Assembly (NCBI RefSeq): GCF_014058705.1
Contig: NZ_CP059692.1
Span: 563,001 to 627,000, forward strand
DNA from: Aureimonas mangrovi
GTDB lineage: Bacteria > Pseudomonadota > Alphaproteobacteria > Rhizobiales > Rhizobiaceae
Length of the DNA stretch: 64,000 nt
Direction of reading: 5' to 3'
How positions within the stretch are numbered: position 1 is the first letter of the stretch; each line of letters starts with the position of its first letter. Below the pieces are notes generated by a model. It had not been told where the DNA came from and searched no databases. It saw only the letters and a list, made by a program, of their open reading frames with translations. A program made the position numbers and the translations under genes. Positions 10,089 to 19,634 of the stretch are shown here, one piece after another.

Positions 10089-11291
10089 TCAGACGGTTCC
10101 GGGCGCAGCCGCCCCGCGCAGGAAGAGGGCGGGGTCGACGCCCGGATAGGTGCCCGGCACGAGCACGTCCTTGCCGACATTCAGGATGTCGCGGTGGCCG
10201 CACAGCGCCATCGTGACGTCGAGTTCCTTGCGGATGATCTCGATCGCCTTCTCGACGCCCGCCTGCCCGCCGGCGCCGAGGCCGTAGAGGAAGGCGCGGC
10301 CGATGAAGACGCCCTTCGCGCCGAGGGCGACGGCCTTCAGGACGTCCTGCCCGGAGCGCACGCCGCCATCCATCAGCACCTCGATGCGATCGCCCACCGC
10401 CTCGACGATAGCCGGCAGCGCGGCGATCGAGGAGAGGGCGCCGTCGAGCTGCCGGCCGCCGTGGTTGGAGACGATGAGCGCATCGGCGCCGCTGTCGGCT
10501 GCCCTCACGGCGTCTTCCGCGTCCATGACGCCCTTGAGGATCAGCTTGCCGCCCCAGTAGTCCTTGATCTCCTTCACGTCGTCCCACGACAGAGCGGGGT
10601 CGAACTGCTCGGCCGTCCAGGCCGAGAGGGAGGACATGTCCGATACGCCCTTGGCGTGGCCGGCGATGTTGCGGAACGTGCGCCGCTCGGTCTTCGACAT
10701 CGCGAGGCACCAATGCGGCTTGGTGGCGAGGTTCAGGATGTTGGCGAGCGTCGGCTTGGGGGGCGTCGTCAGGCCGTTGACGATGTCCTTGTGGCGCTGG
10801 CCGAGGATCTGGAGGTCGAGCGTCAGCACGAGCGCCGAGCAGCCGGCGGCGCGCGCGCGGTCCATCAGCGAGCGGGCGAACTCCCGGTCCTTCATGACGT
10901 AGAGCTGAAACCAGAACGGCTTCGTGGTGTTCTCGGCGACGTCCTCGATGGAGCAAACGCTCATCGTGGAGAGCGTGAAAGGGATGCCGGCCTTCTCGGC
11001 AGCCTTCGCGGCGAGGATCTCGCCATCGGCGTGCTGCATGCCGGTGAGGCCGGTCGGGGCGAGCGCCACCGGCATCGCGACCTGTTCGCCGATCATGGTC
11101 GAGGCGAGCGAGCGGTTGCGCATGTCCACCGCGACGCGCTGGCGCAGGCGGATCGCGGCGAAGTCGGTCTCGTTGGCGCGATAGGTGGTTTCGGTCCACG
11201 AACCCGAGTCGGCGTAGTCGTAGAACATGCGCGGCACGCGGCGCTTGGCCTTGATGCGCAGATCCTCGATCGTCGTCACCGGTCTCGGCAT
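10089..11291 (-). CDS. lldD: L-lactate dehydrogenase, FMN-dependent (alpha-hydroxy acid oxidase family)
   Basis: Oxidises L-lactate to pyruvate, passing electrons to quinone from the membrane surface. The 400-residue TIM-barrel protein has the family landmarks: the start MPRPVTTIEDLRIKAKRR, the FMN-binding VALAPTGLTGMQH, and the active-site segment SNHGGRQLDG (around 272-281) holding the catalytic His and the substrate-binding Arg. The ATG at 11291 follows a GAGGGAGA ribosome site. Other alpha-hydroxy acid substrates (glycolate, mandelate) cannot be excluded. It is inserted between ftsY and yciB, which are neighbours in related genomes. Confidence 0.92.
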   Translation of the reverse strand: MPRPVTTIEDLRIKAKRRVPRMFYDYADSGSWTETTYRANETDFAAIRLRQRVAVDMRNRSLASTMIGEQVAMPVALAPTGLTGMQHADGEILAAKAAEKAGIPFTLSTMSVCSIEDVAENTTKPFWFQLYVMKDREFARSLMDRARAAGCSALVLTLDLQILGQRHKDIVNGLTTPPKPTLANILNLATKPHWCLAMSKTERRTFRNIAGHAKGVSDMSSLSAWTAEQFDPALSWDDVKEIKDYWGGKLILKGVMDAEDAVRAADSGADALIVSNHGGRQLDGALSSIAALPAIVEAVGDRIEVLMDGGVRSGQDVLKAVALGAKGVFIGRAFLYGLGAGGQAGVEKAIEIIRKELDVTMALCGHRDILNVGKDVLVPGTYPGVDPALFLRGAAAPGTV

Positions 11292-11344
11292 GGCGTTCTC
11301 CCTCTTACGTGTTTCGCGCACTTGCGAGCCGCGAGGCCCTCGCG

Positions 11345-13092
11345 TCAAGCCGCGCGGCCGGCGATGGCGTCGGCGAAGTCCTTCGCCCTGAAGGGCTCAA
11401 GATCGTCGATGCCTTCGCCGACGCCCACGAAGAACACCGGCAGCTTGTGCCGGGCGGCGATGGCGACGAGGATGCCGCCGCGCGCCGTGCCGTCGAGCTT
11501 GGTCATCACGAGGCCGTTGACGCCCGCCACGTTGCGGAAGATCTCGACCTGTTGGAGCGCGTTCTGGCCGGTGGTGGCGTCGAGCGTCTGCAGGACGGTG
11601 TGCGGCGCGTCCGGAGTGCGCTTCTGCAGAACCCGCACGATCTTCTCCAGCTCGGCCATCAGCTCGGCCTTGTTCTGAAGCCGCCCGGCGGTGTCGATGA
11701 TCAGGACGTCCGAGCCGTTGGCGACCGCTTCGTCATAGGCCTCGAAGGCGAGGCCCGCCGCATCCGCGCCGATCTGCTTGGCGACGACCGCCGAGTTCGT
11801 GCGCTCGCCCCAGATCTTCAGCTGCTCGACGGCGGCGGCGCGGAAGGTGTCGCCGGCGGCCAGCGTCACCTTCATGCCGCCGCGCGTCAGCTTGGCGGCG
11901 AGCTTGCCGATGGTCGTCGTCTTACCGGTGCCGTTGACCCCGACGACGAGGATGACGTGCGGCTTCACCGACAGGTCGAGCTCCAGCGGCATGGCGACGG
12001 GGGCGAGCGCCTTCTCCACCTCTTCGGCGAGGATCGTGCGCACCTCCGCGCCGGTGATCTCCCTGCCGAAACGGCCCTCGGACAGGCGGTCGGTGATCTT
12101 CGTCGCGGTCTCGACGCCGAGATCGGACTGGATCAGCACGTCCTCGAAATCCTGCAGCGTCTCCTCGTCGAGGCGGCGCTTGGTGAAGAGCGATGTGATC
12201 TGGCCGGACAACTGGCCCGAGGAGCGCGACAGGCCCTCGCGCAGGCGCTGGAACCAGGGCGTCTGAACGGCCGGGGCTGCAGGCGCGGCCGGCGCCGCCT
12301 CGCGCAGGCGCCAGCCCTCGGCCGGCGGCGGCGCGGGCACGGGCGCAATGCCGGGCGCGGCGGCAAGTGGCGTTTCCTCCATGTCGAGGCGATCGGGCGA
12401 ACCGGCCTGTGGGTCCGCTTCCGGCTCGCCCTCCTCTTCGGGCTCCAGCGGTGCATCGAGCCAGGCGAACTCGTCGCGCCCGCTCTCCTCGTCGTCGGCA
12501 TGCGTATGGGGCTCGCCAGCGGCGGCCGCCGGGGCGATCGCGCCGCCGTCTTCCTCGATCAGCGCCTCCTGCGCCTCGTCCAGGGCGAGGGGCTGCTCTT
12601 CCCCCACGGTCTCGGTCGCGGCTGCGTCCTCGTCGAGGAAGGAAAAATCAGCCTTCGGTTCCTCCGCGGGATCGGCCGGCTCGTCGAGCCAGTCGAATCC
12701 GGGCGAGGCGCCGGTCGGCAAGGCCTCGGACGCGACCTCGTCGTCCGTCTCGGGTGGCAGCGGCTCGTCGAGGAAGCTCGTTCCGGAGACAGTTTCCGGC
12801 TCTGGATCGCTCAGGATTTCAGAGTTTTTTTTTCCGTCGTCGCTCCGAGGGGAGCGGAAGCGGGCAGCGGCTCGATGCCACCTTCGTCCGGCGCATTCGG
12901 GTCCGCGCCGGCTTCGGTGTCCGTGTCGGTCGAGGCCGCCGCCGGGTGGTGAGCGTCGTTGTCCGGCGAGGCCGGCGTCTTCGCGCCGATGTCGGGCGCC
13001 GCGACGAGGTTCTCCTTCTCGGCGCGCCGATCGGCCTCCGGCGCCTGCCCGAAGGAGAAGATGCGACGGAAGAAGCCTTGTTGCTCGGCCAT
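11345..13092 (-). CDS. ftsY: Signal recognition particle receptor FtsY (with -1 frame change)
   Basis: Receptor that docks the SRP-ribosome complex and hydrolyses GTP together with Ffh. The gene reads in two frames. From the ATG at 13092 the first 93-residue frame (start MAEQQGFFRRIFSFGQ) stops at 12811. The FtsY body runs one frame back, from the run of nine A residues (12825-12833 in plus coordinates) to 11345. Joined, they give about 582 residues: a long acidic A domain (to about 275) with four LDEP-like motifs, then the N and G domains with VNGTGKTTT, DTAGRLQ and MTKLDGTARGG. FtsY is essential, so a slippage mechanism or a sequence error is more likely than a dead gene. It is in an operon with dapF and mtaB. 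Confidence 0.9.
12825..12833 (-). other. A9 slippery run in ftsY
   Basis: Nine consecutive A residues on the coding strand, in an otherwise GC-rich gene, at the exact point where the FtsY reading frame moves by -1. The zero-frame codons are GAA AAA AAA ACT, giving an A AAA AAA heptamer. A stop codon follows shortly in the zero frame. Adding one A restores a single ftsY frame. Confidence 0.85.
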
Positions 13093-13127
13093 GGGGCGTT
13101 TCGTCCTCTCGGGTCTTCCGTTGTCGG

Positions 13128-14414
13128 TCAGGCGGCAGCGGCCTGGATCGGCGCGCCGACGAGGCGCGTCTCGTCCACGCCGGTGATGATAGCGTCCACA
13201 ACCTCGCCGGGGAGGCCGAAGTTGAGTTTCACGAAGGTGAAATCTTCCGCGCGGCCGAGGCCCTCGCGCTCGACGAGCACACGCTGGCGCGTGCCGAGGC
13301 GGCTCTTCAGATGCGCCCGGACGGCATGATCCCCGGCAGTGCGCAGACGCGCGGCGCGCGCCTTTGCCACAGCCCGGTCCACCTGCGGCATGCGGGCGGC
13401 GGGCGTGCCCTCGCGTGGGCTGAAGGGAAAGACGTGGAGATGCGTTAGCCCGCATTCTGCAACGAGCTTCAACGTGTTGTCGAACATCGCCTCCGTTTCG
13501 GTCGGGAAGCCGGCGATGAGATCGGCGCCGTAGACGATGTCGGGCCGGGCGCGCCGCATATCCTCGCAGAAGCGGATGGAATCGTCCCGGCTGTGCCGGC
13601 GCTTCATGCGCTTCAGGATCATGTCGTCGCCGGCCTGCAAGGACAGGTGCAGATGCGGCATCACGCGGCGCTCGGACGCGACCGCCTCGACCAGTGCCTC
13701 GTCCGCTTCCACGGAGTCGATCGAGGAGAGGCGCAGGCGTTCGAGGTCGGGCACGTGGCGCAGGATCGACTGCACGAGGATGCCGAGCTTCGGCGCGCCC
13801 GGCAGGTCGGCGCCCCAGCTCGTCATGTCGACGCCCGACAGCACCACCTCGCGGTAGCCGTTGGAGACGAGGCGCCTGATCTGGTCCACCGCCGCGCCCA
13901 TCGGCACGGAGCGCGAATTGCCCCGCCCGTAGGGGATGATGCAGAAGGTGCAGCGATGGTCGCAGCCGTTCTGGATCTGCACGATCGCCCGCGCGCGTCC
14001 TTCGATGGCGTCGACCATGTGGCCGGCCGTCTCGGTCACGCTCATAATGTCGTTGACGAGAATTTTTTCCTGCGCCGAAACGCCGAAATCAGGCAGGGCG
14101 CGATAGCTCGCGGCCTTCAGCTTGTCCTCGTTGCCGAGAACGGCGTCGACCTCGGCCATGTCGGCGAAGCTCGCCCCGTCGGTCTGCGCGGCGCAGCCGG
14201 TGACGACGATGCGCGCGTCTGGGTTCTCGCGCCGCGCGCGGCGCACGGCCTGGCGCGCCTGTCGCACGGCCTCGGCGGTGACGGCGCAGGAGTTGATGAG
14301 GATCGCCTTGCGGCCGTCCTCTCCGAGCCCCGCCGCGCCGGCCTCGCGCTTCATCACCTCGGCCTCGTAGGTGTTGAGGCGGCAACCGAAGGAGACGACT
14401 TCGACGCCGCTCAT
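13128..14414 (-). CDS. mtaB: tRNA (N6-L-threonylcarbamoyladenosine(37)-C2)-methylthiotransferase
   Basis: Radical SAM enzyme that methylthiolates t6A37 in ANN-decoding tRNAs. The 428 residues contain the N-terminal UPF0004 domain ([14 protein letters not shown], with a second cluster ligand in VTGCAAQ), the radical-SAM CxxxCxxC motif in CDHRCTFC around 150-158, and a C-terminal TRAM-like segment. The start ATG overlaps the dapF stop (ATGA). It lies 35 bp upstream of ftsY. MtaB is preferred over MiaB because of the VVSFGCRLN start and the dapF-ftsY context. Confidence 0.96.
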   Translation of the reverse strand: MSGVEVVSFGCRLNTYEAEVMKREAGAAGLGEDGRKAILINSCAVTAEAVRQARQAVRRARRENPDARIVVTGCAAQTDGASFADMAEVDAVLGNEDKLKAASYRALPDFGVSAQEKILVNDIMSVTETAGHMVDAIEGRARAIVQIQNGCDHRCTFCIIPYGRGNSRSVPMGAAVDQIRRLVSNGYREVVLSGVDMTSWGADLPGAPKLGILVQSILRHVPDLERLRLSSIDSVEADEALVEAVASERRVMPHLHLSLQAGDDMILKRMKRRHSRDDSIRFCEDMRRARPDIVYGADLIAGFPTETEAMFDNTLKLVAECGLTHLHVFPFSPREGTPAARMPQVDRAVAKARAARLRTAGDHAVRAHLKSRLGTRQRVLVEREGLGRAEDFTFVKLNFGLPGEVVDAIITGVDETRLVGAPIQAAAA

Positions 14415-15289
14415 GCCGCGACCTCGTCGCGCGCGAAATCGCCGGTGACGGCGTCGAGCGTGCCGGACCATTCCCATTCGGCCGGGCCGGTCATCACGAC
14501 ATGGTCGTCGTCGCGCCATTCGATCAGGAGATCGCCGCCCGGCACCGTGACGGTCACGATGCGGCTTGTGCGTCCGGTACGCGCCCCGGAAACGGCGGCG
14601 GCGCAGGCGGCCGAGCCGCAGGCGCGTGTCAGCCCGACGCCGCGCTCCCAGGTGCGGATCGTCATCGTCTCGGGGCTCGTCACCTCGGCGATCGTGATGT
14701 TGGCGCGCTCGGGAAACAGCGGATGGTTCTCGAGCACCGGGCCGAAGCGGTCGAGCGCGTAGGACCAGACGTCCGCTTCCACCCAGAAGATCGCGTGCGG
14801 ATTGCCCATCGACGCGACGGAGGGCGAATGCAGCACCGGCGCATCGATCGGACCGATCTGCAGTTCGATGGCGCGCGTGTCCGCGAATTCCTCTGACAGA
14901 GGAATTTTGTCCCACGTGAAACACGGTACACCCATGTCGACAGCGATCAGCCCGTCTTCGCGTTCGCGCGCGTCAAGGATGCCGGCGCGCGTCTGGAAGA
15001 CGAACTCGCGGCGCCCCGTCTCGGCGGACAGCGTCTGCACCACGCAGCGCGTGCCGTTGCCACAGGCGCCGGCTTCCGATCCGTCGGCATTGATGATGCG
15101 CACATAGGCATCGGTGCCGCTGGTGACCGGATCGTGGATCGCCATGATCTGGTCGAAATGCGTCTCGGCGCGGGCGGCGAGCGCCCGTGCAGCTTCAGGC
15201 GTGATGCGGTCGGCGCGCGCGCGCATGTCGGCGACGAGAATCTCGTTGCCGAGCCCGTTCATCCTCGCGAAGGGAACCGGTGCGCTCAT
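14411..15289 (-). CDS. dapF: Diaminopimelate epimerase
   Basis: Converts LL-DAP to meso-DAP for lysine and peptidoglycan synthesis; cytosolic. The 292 residues include both catalytic cysteine motifs, ACGNGTRC around residue 75-80 and ACGSAAC around 225. It is the first gene of dapF-mtaB-ftsY, all overlapping or closely spaced. The coding region around residues 120-135 is unusual in base composition: it holds a 21-bp palindrome (14886-14906) and a near-consensus parS site (14908-14923), both described separately. Confidence 0.97.
   Translation of the reverse strand: MSAPVPFARMNGLGNEILVADMRARADRITPEAARALAARAETHFDQIMAIHDPVTSGTDAYVRIINADGSEAGACGNGTRCVVQTLSAETGRREFVFQTRAGILDAREREDGLIAVDMGVPCFTWDKIPLSEEFADTRAIELQIGPIDAPVLHSPSVASMGNPHAIFWVEADVWSYALDRFGPVLENHPLFPERANITIAEVTSPETMTIRTWERGVGLTRACGSAACAAAVSGARTGRTSRIVTVTVPGGDLLIEWRDDDHVVMTGPAEWEWSGTLDAVTGDFARDEVAA
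14886..14906. repeat. Perfect 9-bp-arm palindrome inside dapF
   Basis: AATTCCTCT, a GAC loop, then AGAGGAATT form a perfect inverted repeat. It is AT-rich inside a GC-rich coding sequence and ends one base before the parS-like site. As RNA it would be a stable hairpin; as DNA it could be a protein site. No family of sites is recognised. Confidence 0.6.
14908..14923. promoter_or_regulatory. Candidate parS (ParB centromere) site
   Basis: TGTCCCACGTGAAACA matches the conserved bacterial parS palindrome TGTTTCACGTGAAACA at 14 of 16 positions, with the central CACGTG and the whole right half intact. ParB nucleates on such sites near the replication origin. This one is inside dapF. No other CACGTGAAA match was seen in the window. 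Function is inferred from the motif only. Confidence 0.6.
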
Positions 15290-15334
15290 GGGCGCCTATA
15301 TGGCAAACCCTTGGCCAAGACGCCAGCCGAGCGG

Positions 15335-16435
15335 CTATCCGGCGTCAAACAGCTTCTTGAGGCCGTGCGGCTGTGAGCGGTGGAACTGCGGAGGCGCCGT
15401 GATCGAGGCGCGGAGCTCGGCCGCCGCGTGCCAGGGCCAGCGCGGATCGTAGAGCATGGCGCGCGCGAGCGCGATCGCGTCCGCCTGGCCGTTTACGAGG
15501 ATGCCTTCGGCCTGCGATGGCTCCGTGATGAGCCCGACCGCGATGACCGGGATCGAGACGGCGTCTTTCACTTTCCTTGCGAAATCGACCTGATAGCCGG
15601 GGCCGAGCGCGATCTGCTGGCCCGTGGAAACGCCACCCGAGGAGACGTGGATCGCCGCGCAACCGCGCTTTTCCAGCTCGCGCGAAAGCGCGACGGTCCC
15701 CTCGACGTCCCAGCCGCCGTCCACCCAGTCAGAAGCCGAAAGGCGGATCCAGACGGGCTTGTCGGCCGGAAAGGCCTCGCGCACCGCCTCGAACACCTCC
15801 AGCGGGAAGCGCATGCGGTTTTCGAGGCTTCCGCCGTACCTGTCGGTCCGCTTGTTGGCGAGCGGCGAGAGGAACTGGTGCAGGAGATAGCCGTGGGCGC
15901 CATGCACCTCGATGCCGGCAAGGCCGAGCCTGTCGGCGCGCCGGGCGGCCTCGGCGAAGTCGCGCCTGATCTTGTCGAGCCCGGCCTCATCGAGTTCGAG
16001 CGGCGCATTGTCGGCGTTGTTGTGGGGCACAGGCGAAGGCGCCACGGTCTGCCAGCCCTTCGGATCGCCCGGGGCGATCTGCGCCCCACCGTCCCAGGGG
16101 CGCGCGGTGGAGGCCTTGCGCCCGGCATGGGCGAGCTGGATCGCGACCGGCATGTCCGAATGCAGGCGGATCGAGGCGAGGGTGCGGGCGAAGGCCGCCT
16201 CCGTCTCGTCGTTCCACAGGCCGGCATCGGCATAGGTGATCCGCGCTTCGGGCGAGACGCCCGTCGCTTCGACGATGAGGAGCCCCGCGCCGGACTGCGA
16301 GAGCGTGCCCAGATGCATCAGGTGCCACTCGGTCAGCGCTCCGTCTCGCGCCGAATACTGGCACATCGGCGCGATGACGATACGGTTCTTCAGCGTCAGC
16401 TCGCCGATCGAGAGCGGCTGGAACAGATGGCTCAT
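15335..16435 (-). CDS. namA: Old Yellow Enzyme family NADH:flavin oxidoreductase (NamA/YqjM-like)
   Basis: FMN-dependent ene-reductase, NAD(P)H-linked, of the YqjM subgroup. In 366 residues it shows the N-terminal barrel APMCQYSA with the subgroup-typical Cys 25, the active-site HxxH in EVHGAHGYLLHQFLSP, and LANKRTDRYGGSLENR. The physiological substrate is unknown; YqjM homologs reduce enones and nitro-compounds. It lies upstream of dapF on the same strand with a 45-bp gap and may be transcribed with it. Confidence 0.93.
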   Translation of the reverse strand: MSHLFQPLSIGELTLKNRIVIAPMCQYSARDGALTEWHLMHLGTLSQSGAGLLIVEATGVSPEARITYADAGLWNDETEAAFARTLASIRLHSDMPVAIQLAHAGRKASTARPWDGGAQIAPGDPKGWQTVAPSPVPHNNADNAPLELDEAGLDKIRRDFAEAARRADRLGLAGIEVHGAHGYLLHQFLSPLANKRTDRYGGSLENRMRFPLEVFEAVREAFPADKPVWIRLSASDWVDGGWDVEGTVALSRELEKRGCAAIHVSSGGVSTGQQIALGPGYQVDFARKVKDAVSIPVIAVGLITEPSQAEGILVNGQADAIALARAMLYDPRWPWHAAAELRASITAPPQFHRSQPHGLKKLFDAG

Positions 16436-16511
16436 GAATGCCTCGGAAACTTGTGTCGTTGAGCTTCAATGTCGGCGCGGGGCGTGGCGGTTCAAGGTCT
16501 TGGCGGCGCGC

Positions 16512-17606
16512 TCAACTCTCCCAGTCGGTGCCGATCGGATCGCGCTGAAGTTTGCGGCCGCCTTCCTCGATCTCGCGAGCCTCCTGCCGGTCGTCCCGGT
16601 CGGCCTCGTCCGGCATCTCGACCTCGCCCTCCTCGTATTTTCCGAGCGCGAGCTTGAAATACATCGGGAAGTGATCCGACCCGGCGAAGTGCAGGCGCGC
16701 CATCTCCACGAGCTGGAAGCGGCGGTCGTGGAAGAGATGGTCGAGCGGCCAGCGCATGAAGGGATAGCGCGCATCGAACGTGTTGTAGAAGCCGCGCCCG
16801 ACGCGCGGATCGAGAAGTCGCGAGAGGCGCTGGAACATGCGCGTCGTCGCCGACCAGGCGACGTCGTTGAGGTCGCCGATGACGAGGCAGGGCATCCTGT
16901 CCTTCTCGACGAGACGGGCCACCACCACGAGTTCGGCGTCGCGCCCCAGGGAATCGACGGCCGGCACGGGCGGCTCGGGATGCACGCAATAGAGCCGGAA
17001 TGGCCGCCCGTCCTTCAGCTTCACCGTGGCGATGATGGACGGAATCTCGTCCATGACGAGGTATTTGACTTCCGGGTCGACAAGCTCGAGCCGCGAGAAC
17101 AGGATCATGCCGTAGGCGTTGGCGAGCGGGTGGGAGACAACGTGCGGATAGTTCTCCCGCAAAGGCTCCAGCGCCTCGACCCAGCGCTGGTCCGTCTCCA
17201 TGAAGAGGGCGATGTCGGGGTCGCAGTCGCGGGTCGTCGCCAGCGCCTTGGCGAAGTCACGGTTCGATTCCTTGACGTTGAAGGAAAGGATCGAGACGGT
17301 TTCCGGTCCATTCGGATCGCCCTCCCAGTTTGCCGACTGCTTGCGCCGCAGCGGCGTGAACTGCACGATCGCGAAGCCCTGTGCGACGATCGAGGAGATC
17401 AGCACCACGACCAGTATCGAATCGAGCGGCCCGTCCGGGAAGGCGAAGAGCACGGCCACGAGCAGGACGACTGCCAGGACGCAGATCTGCAGGCGCGGAA
17501 ACGAAAAGACCCGCACGGCGCCGTGCGGGACATGGATGAAGGACACAACGGTCGCGAGCCCGACGAGTGCTGTCAGGACAAGAATGACGATCGAGCTGAC
17601 GGCCAA
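16512..17606 (-). CDS. Membrane-anchored endonuclease/exonuclease/phosphatase family protein
   Basis: A 364-residue protein. Three N-terminal hydrophobic segments (about 4-25, 37-58 and 62-84) are followed by an EEP catalytic domain with SFNVKESN, the metal-site GDLND (about 243) and the terminal GSDHFP His (about 310). The domain faces the periplasm if the topology follows other membrane-bound EEP proteins. The C-terminal 40 residues are highly charged. The start is a TTG with AGGAAA upstream, so the exact N-terminus is uncertain. The substrate is unknown. Confidence 0.85.
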   Translation of the reverse strand: MAVSSIVILVLTALVGLATVVSFIHVPHGAVRVFSFPRLQICVLAVVLLVAVLFAFPDGPLDSILVVVLISSIVAQGFAIVQFTPLRRKQSANWEGDPNGPETVSILSFNVKESNRDFAKALATTRDCDPDIALFMETDQRWVEALEPLRENYPHVVSHPLANAYGMILFSRLELVDPEVKYLVMDEIPSIIATVKLKDGRPFRLYCVHPEPPVPAVDSLGRDAELVVVARLVEKDRMPCLVIGDLNDVAWSATTRMFQRLSRLLDPRVGRGFYNTFDARYPFMRWPLDHLFHDRRFQLVEMARLHFAGSDHFPMYFKLALGKYEEGEVEMPDEADRDDRQEAREIEEGGRKLQRDPIGTDWES

Positions 17607-17986
17607 GATATGCGTTTCCTATTCCCCGAGCGGACGGGGAAGAGGCGCCCTGTCCCGCTGAACACAATGCGTCTCACGCTATCGCGATCCGTCGCTGCCA
17701 TGAAAACGCCGCGATGTGAAACGCGCAAGACTGTCCTGGGCGGCCATTCGCGGCCTTCTTGACTTTTTCGGCCCCGTGCGGTTGAAGTCCCGCACACATC
17801 CGCGACCCATGTCCGCGATCCGCCGACCGTGCCCCTCGACGAGAGCCGCACGGAGGCCACCCTCCGCCAGCGAGTTTCGCCCGCGGAGGCGTTCGGCTTT
17901 TGGCGGTGAGCGGCTCGCATCGGACGCGGTTCGTCACCATTCTGACGGGTTCTGGCCCGAACCCGCCGAGTGGAAAGGTATCGCCG
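17607..17986. promoter_or_regulatory. Intergenic region upstream of ffh
   Basis: About 380 bp between divergent genes. No convincing ORF is seen. A TTGACT box near 17759 could be a -35 element for ffh, and GGAAAGG just before 17987 is its ribosome site. I looked for a 4.5S RNA gene here and did not find its conserved loop. Confidence 0.35.
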
Positions 17987-19546
17987 ATGTTCGCATCTCT
18001 CCAGGACCGCCTCGGGTCCATCCTGAACGGCCTCACCGGCCGCGGCGCGCTGTCGGAGGCTGACGTCTCGGCCGCGCTGCGAGAGGTGCGCCGCGCGCTT
18101 CTGGAAGCCGACGTCGCGCTGGAGGTCGTGCGCTCCTTCACCGACCGGGTGCGCCAGAAGGCGGTCGGCGCGGAGATCCTGAAGTCGATCAAGCCGGGCC
18201 AGCAGGTCGTCAAGATCGTCCATGACGAGCTGGTCGAGACGCTCGGCTCCGAGGGCGTGGCGATCGACCTCAACGCGCCGGCGCCGGTCACCATCATGAT
18301 GGTCGGCCTTCAGGGCTCCGGTAAGACCACCACGACCGGCAAGATTGCCAAGCGCTTCACCGAGAAGCAGAAGAAGCGGGTCCTGATGGCCTCGCTCGAC
18401 ACTCGCCGCCCGGCCGCGCAGGAGCAGCTTCGCGTCCTTGGCGAGCAGACGGGCGTTTCGACGCTGCCGATCATCGCCGGGCAGGGCCCGGTCGAGATCG
18501 CGCAGCGCGCTTCGCAGGCCGCCAGGCTCGGCGGCTACGACATCCTCATCCTCGACACGGCCGGCCGAACGCATATCGACGAGCCGCTGATGGTCGAGAT
18601 GGCCGAGATCAAGGCCCGCTCCACCCCGCACGAAATCCTGCTCGTCGCCGATGCGCTGACCGGTCAGGACGCGGTGAATCTGGCCCGCTCCTTCGATGAG
18701 CGCGTCGGCATCACCGGCATCGTCCTCACCCGCGTCGACGGTGACGGTCGCGGCGGCGCCGCGCTGTCCATGCGCGCCGTCACCGGCAAACCGATCAAGC
18801 TGATCGGCGTCGGGGAGAAGATGGACGCGCTCGAGGATTTCCATCCCTCGCGCATCGCCGACCGCATCCTCGGCATGGGCGACATCGTCTCGCTCGTGGA
18901 GCGCGCCGCTGAGAACATCGACGCCGAGCGCGCGGCGGCGATGGCCAAGAAGATGCAGTCGGGGAAGTTCGACCTGAACGACCTCGCCGACCAGATCGGC
19001 CAGATGCAGAAGATGGGCGGGCTCGGCGGCCTGATGGGCATGATGCCGGGCGTCGCCAAGATGAAGGACCAGCTCGCCGGAGCCGGTCTCGACGACAAGC
19101 TGCTCAAGCGCCAGCTCGCCATCATCTCCTCGATGACGGCCTACGAGCGCGCCAACCCCGACGCGCTGAAGCATTCGCGCAAGAAGCGCATCGCGAGCGG
19201 TTCGGGCACTTCCTCGGCCGACATCAACAAGCTTCTGAAGATGCACCGCCAGATGGCGGACATGATGAAGTCGATGGGCGGCAAGGGCGGCAAAGGCGCC
19301 GGCATCATGGGCAAGCTCATGGGCGGGCTCGGCGCCAAGATGGGGATGCCCGGCGGCGGTCTGCCCGGCGGCATGCCCGACCTGTCCAAAATGGATCCCA
19401 AGCAGCTCGAGGCGATGGCCAAGGCCATGCAGGGCGGCGCGGGCGGGGGCGGGCTGCCGCCGCTGCCCCCCGGCTTCGGAGCCGGCGGCGGTCTGCCGGG
19501 GCTCCCGGGCGGAGGCTTCCCGGGCCTTCCCGGCAAGAAGAGATAA
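17987..19546 (+). CDS. ffh: Signal recognition particle protein Ffh
   Basis: GTPase that binds signal sequences and 4.5S RNA and targets ribosomes to FtsY. The 519 residues include the N domain, a G domain with [13 protein letters not shown] (about 107-119), [10 protein letters not shown] and [10 protein letters not shown], and a methionine-rich M domain (about 300-430). The C-terminal 70 residues are glycine/proline/methionine-rich low-complexity sequence, common in alphaproteobacterial Ffh. The ATG at 17987 has a strong GGAAAGG ribosome site and matches the family start [10 protein letters not shown]. It leads into rpsP. Confidence 0.98.
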   Translation: MFASLQDRLGSILNGLTGRGALSEADVSAALREVRRALLEADVALEVVRSFTDRVRQKAVGAEILKSIKPGQQVVKIVHDELVETLGSEGVAIDLNAPAPVTIMMVGLQGSGKTTTTGKIAKRFTEKQKKRVLMASLDTRRPAAQEQLRVLGEQTGVSTLPIIAGQGPVEIAQRASQAARLGGYDILILDTAGRTHIDEPLMVEMAEIKARSTPHEILLVADALTGQDAVNLARSFDERVGITGIVLTRVDGDGRGGAALSMRAVTGKPIKLIGVGEKMDALEDFHPSRIADRILGMGDIVSLVERAAENIDAERAAAMAKKMQSGKFDLNDLADQIGQMQKMGGLGGLMGMMPGVAKMKDQLAGAGLDDKLLKRQLAIISSMTAYERANPDALKHSRKKRIASGSGTSSADINKLLKMHRQMADMMKSMGGKGGKGAGIMGKLMGGLGAKMGMPGGGLPGGMPDLSKMDPKQLEAMAKAMQGGAGGGGLPPLPPGFGAGGGLPGLPGGGFPGLPGKKR

Positions 19547-19634
19547 GGCGCCGCGAGGCGCTTTCGAACCACAGACAGAACCCGAACAGCGAAGACCCGC
19601 CGCAAGGCGGCCGAACAACCAAGGAAGAACGACA

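Noticed and set aside
12811-13092. Treating the 93-codon frame as a separate small gene upstream of ftsY
   Set aside because: It starts where FtsY should start, has the amphipathic FtsY-like MAEQQGFFRRIFSFG beginning, and ends at the A9 run where the FtsY frame begins. Joining them is simpler.
17607-17986. 4.5S (SRP) RNA gene next to ffh
   Set aside because: The conserved GGAAGGAAGCAG-like loop was not found here.
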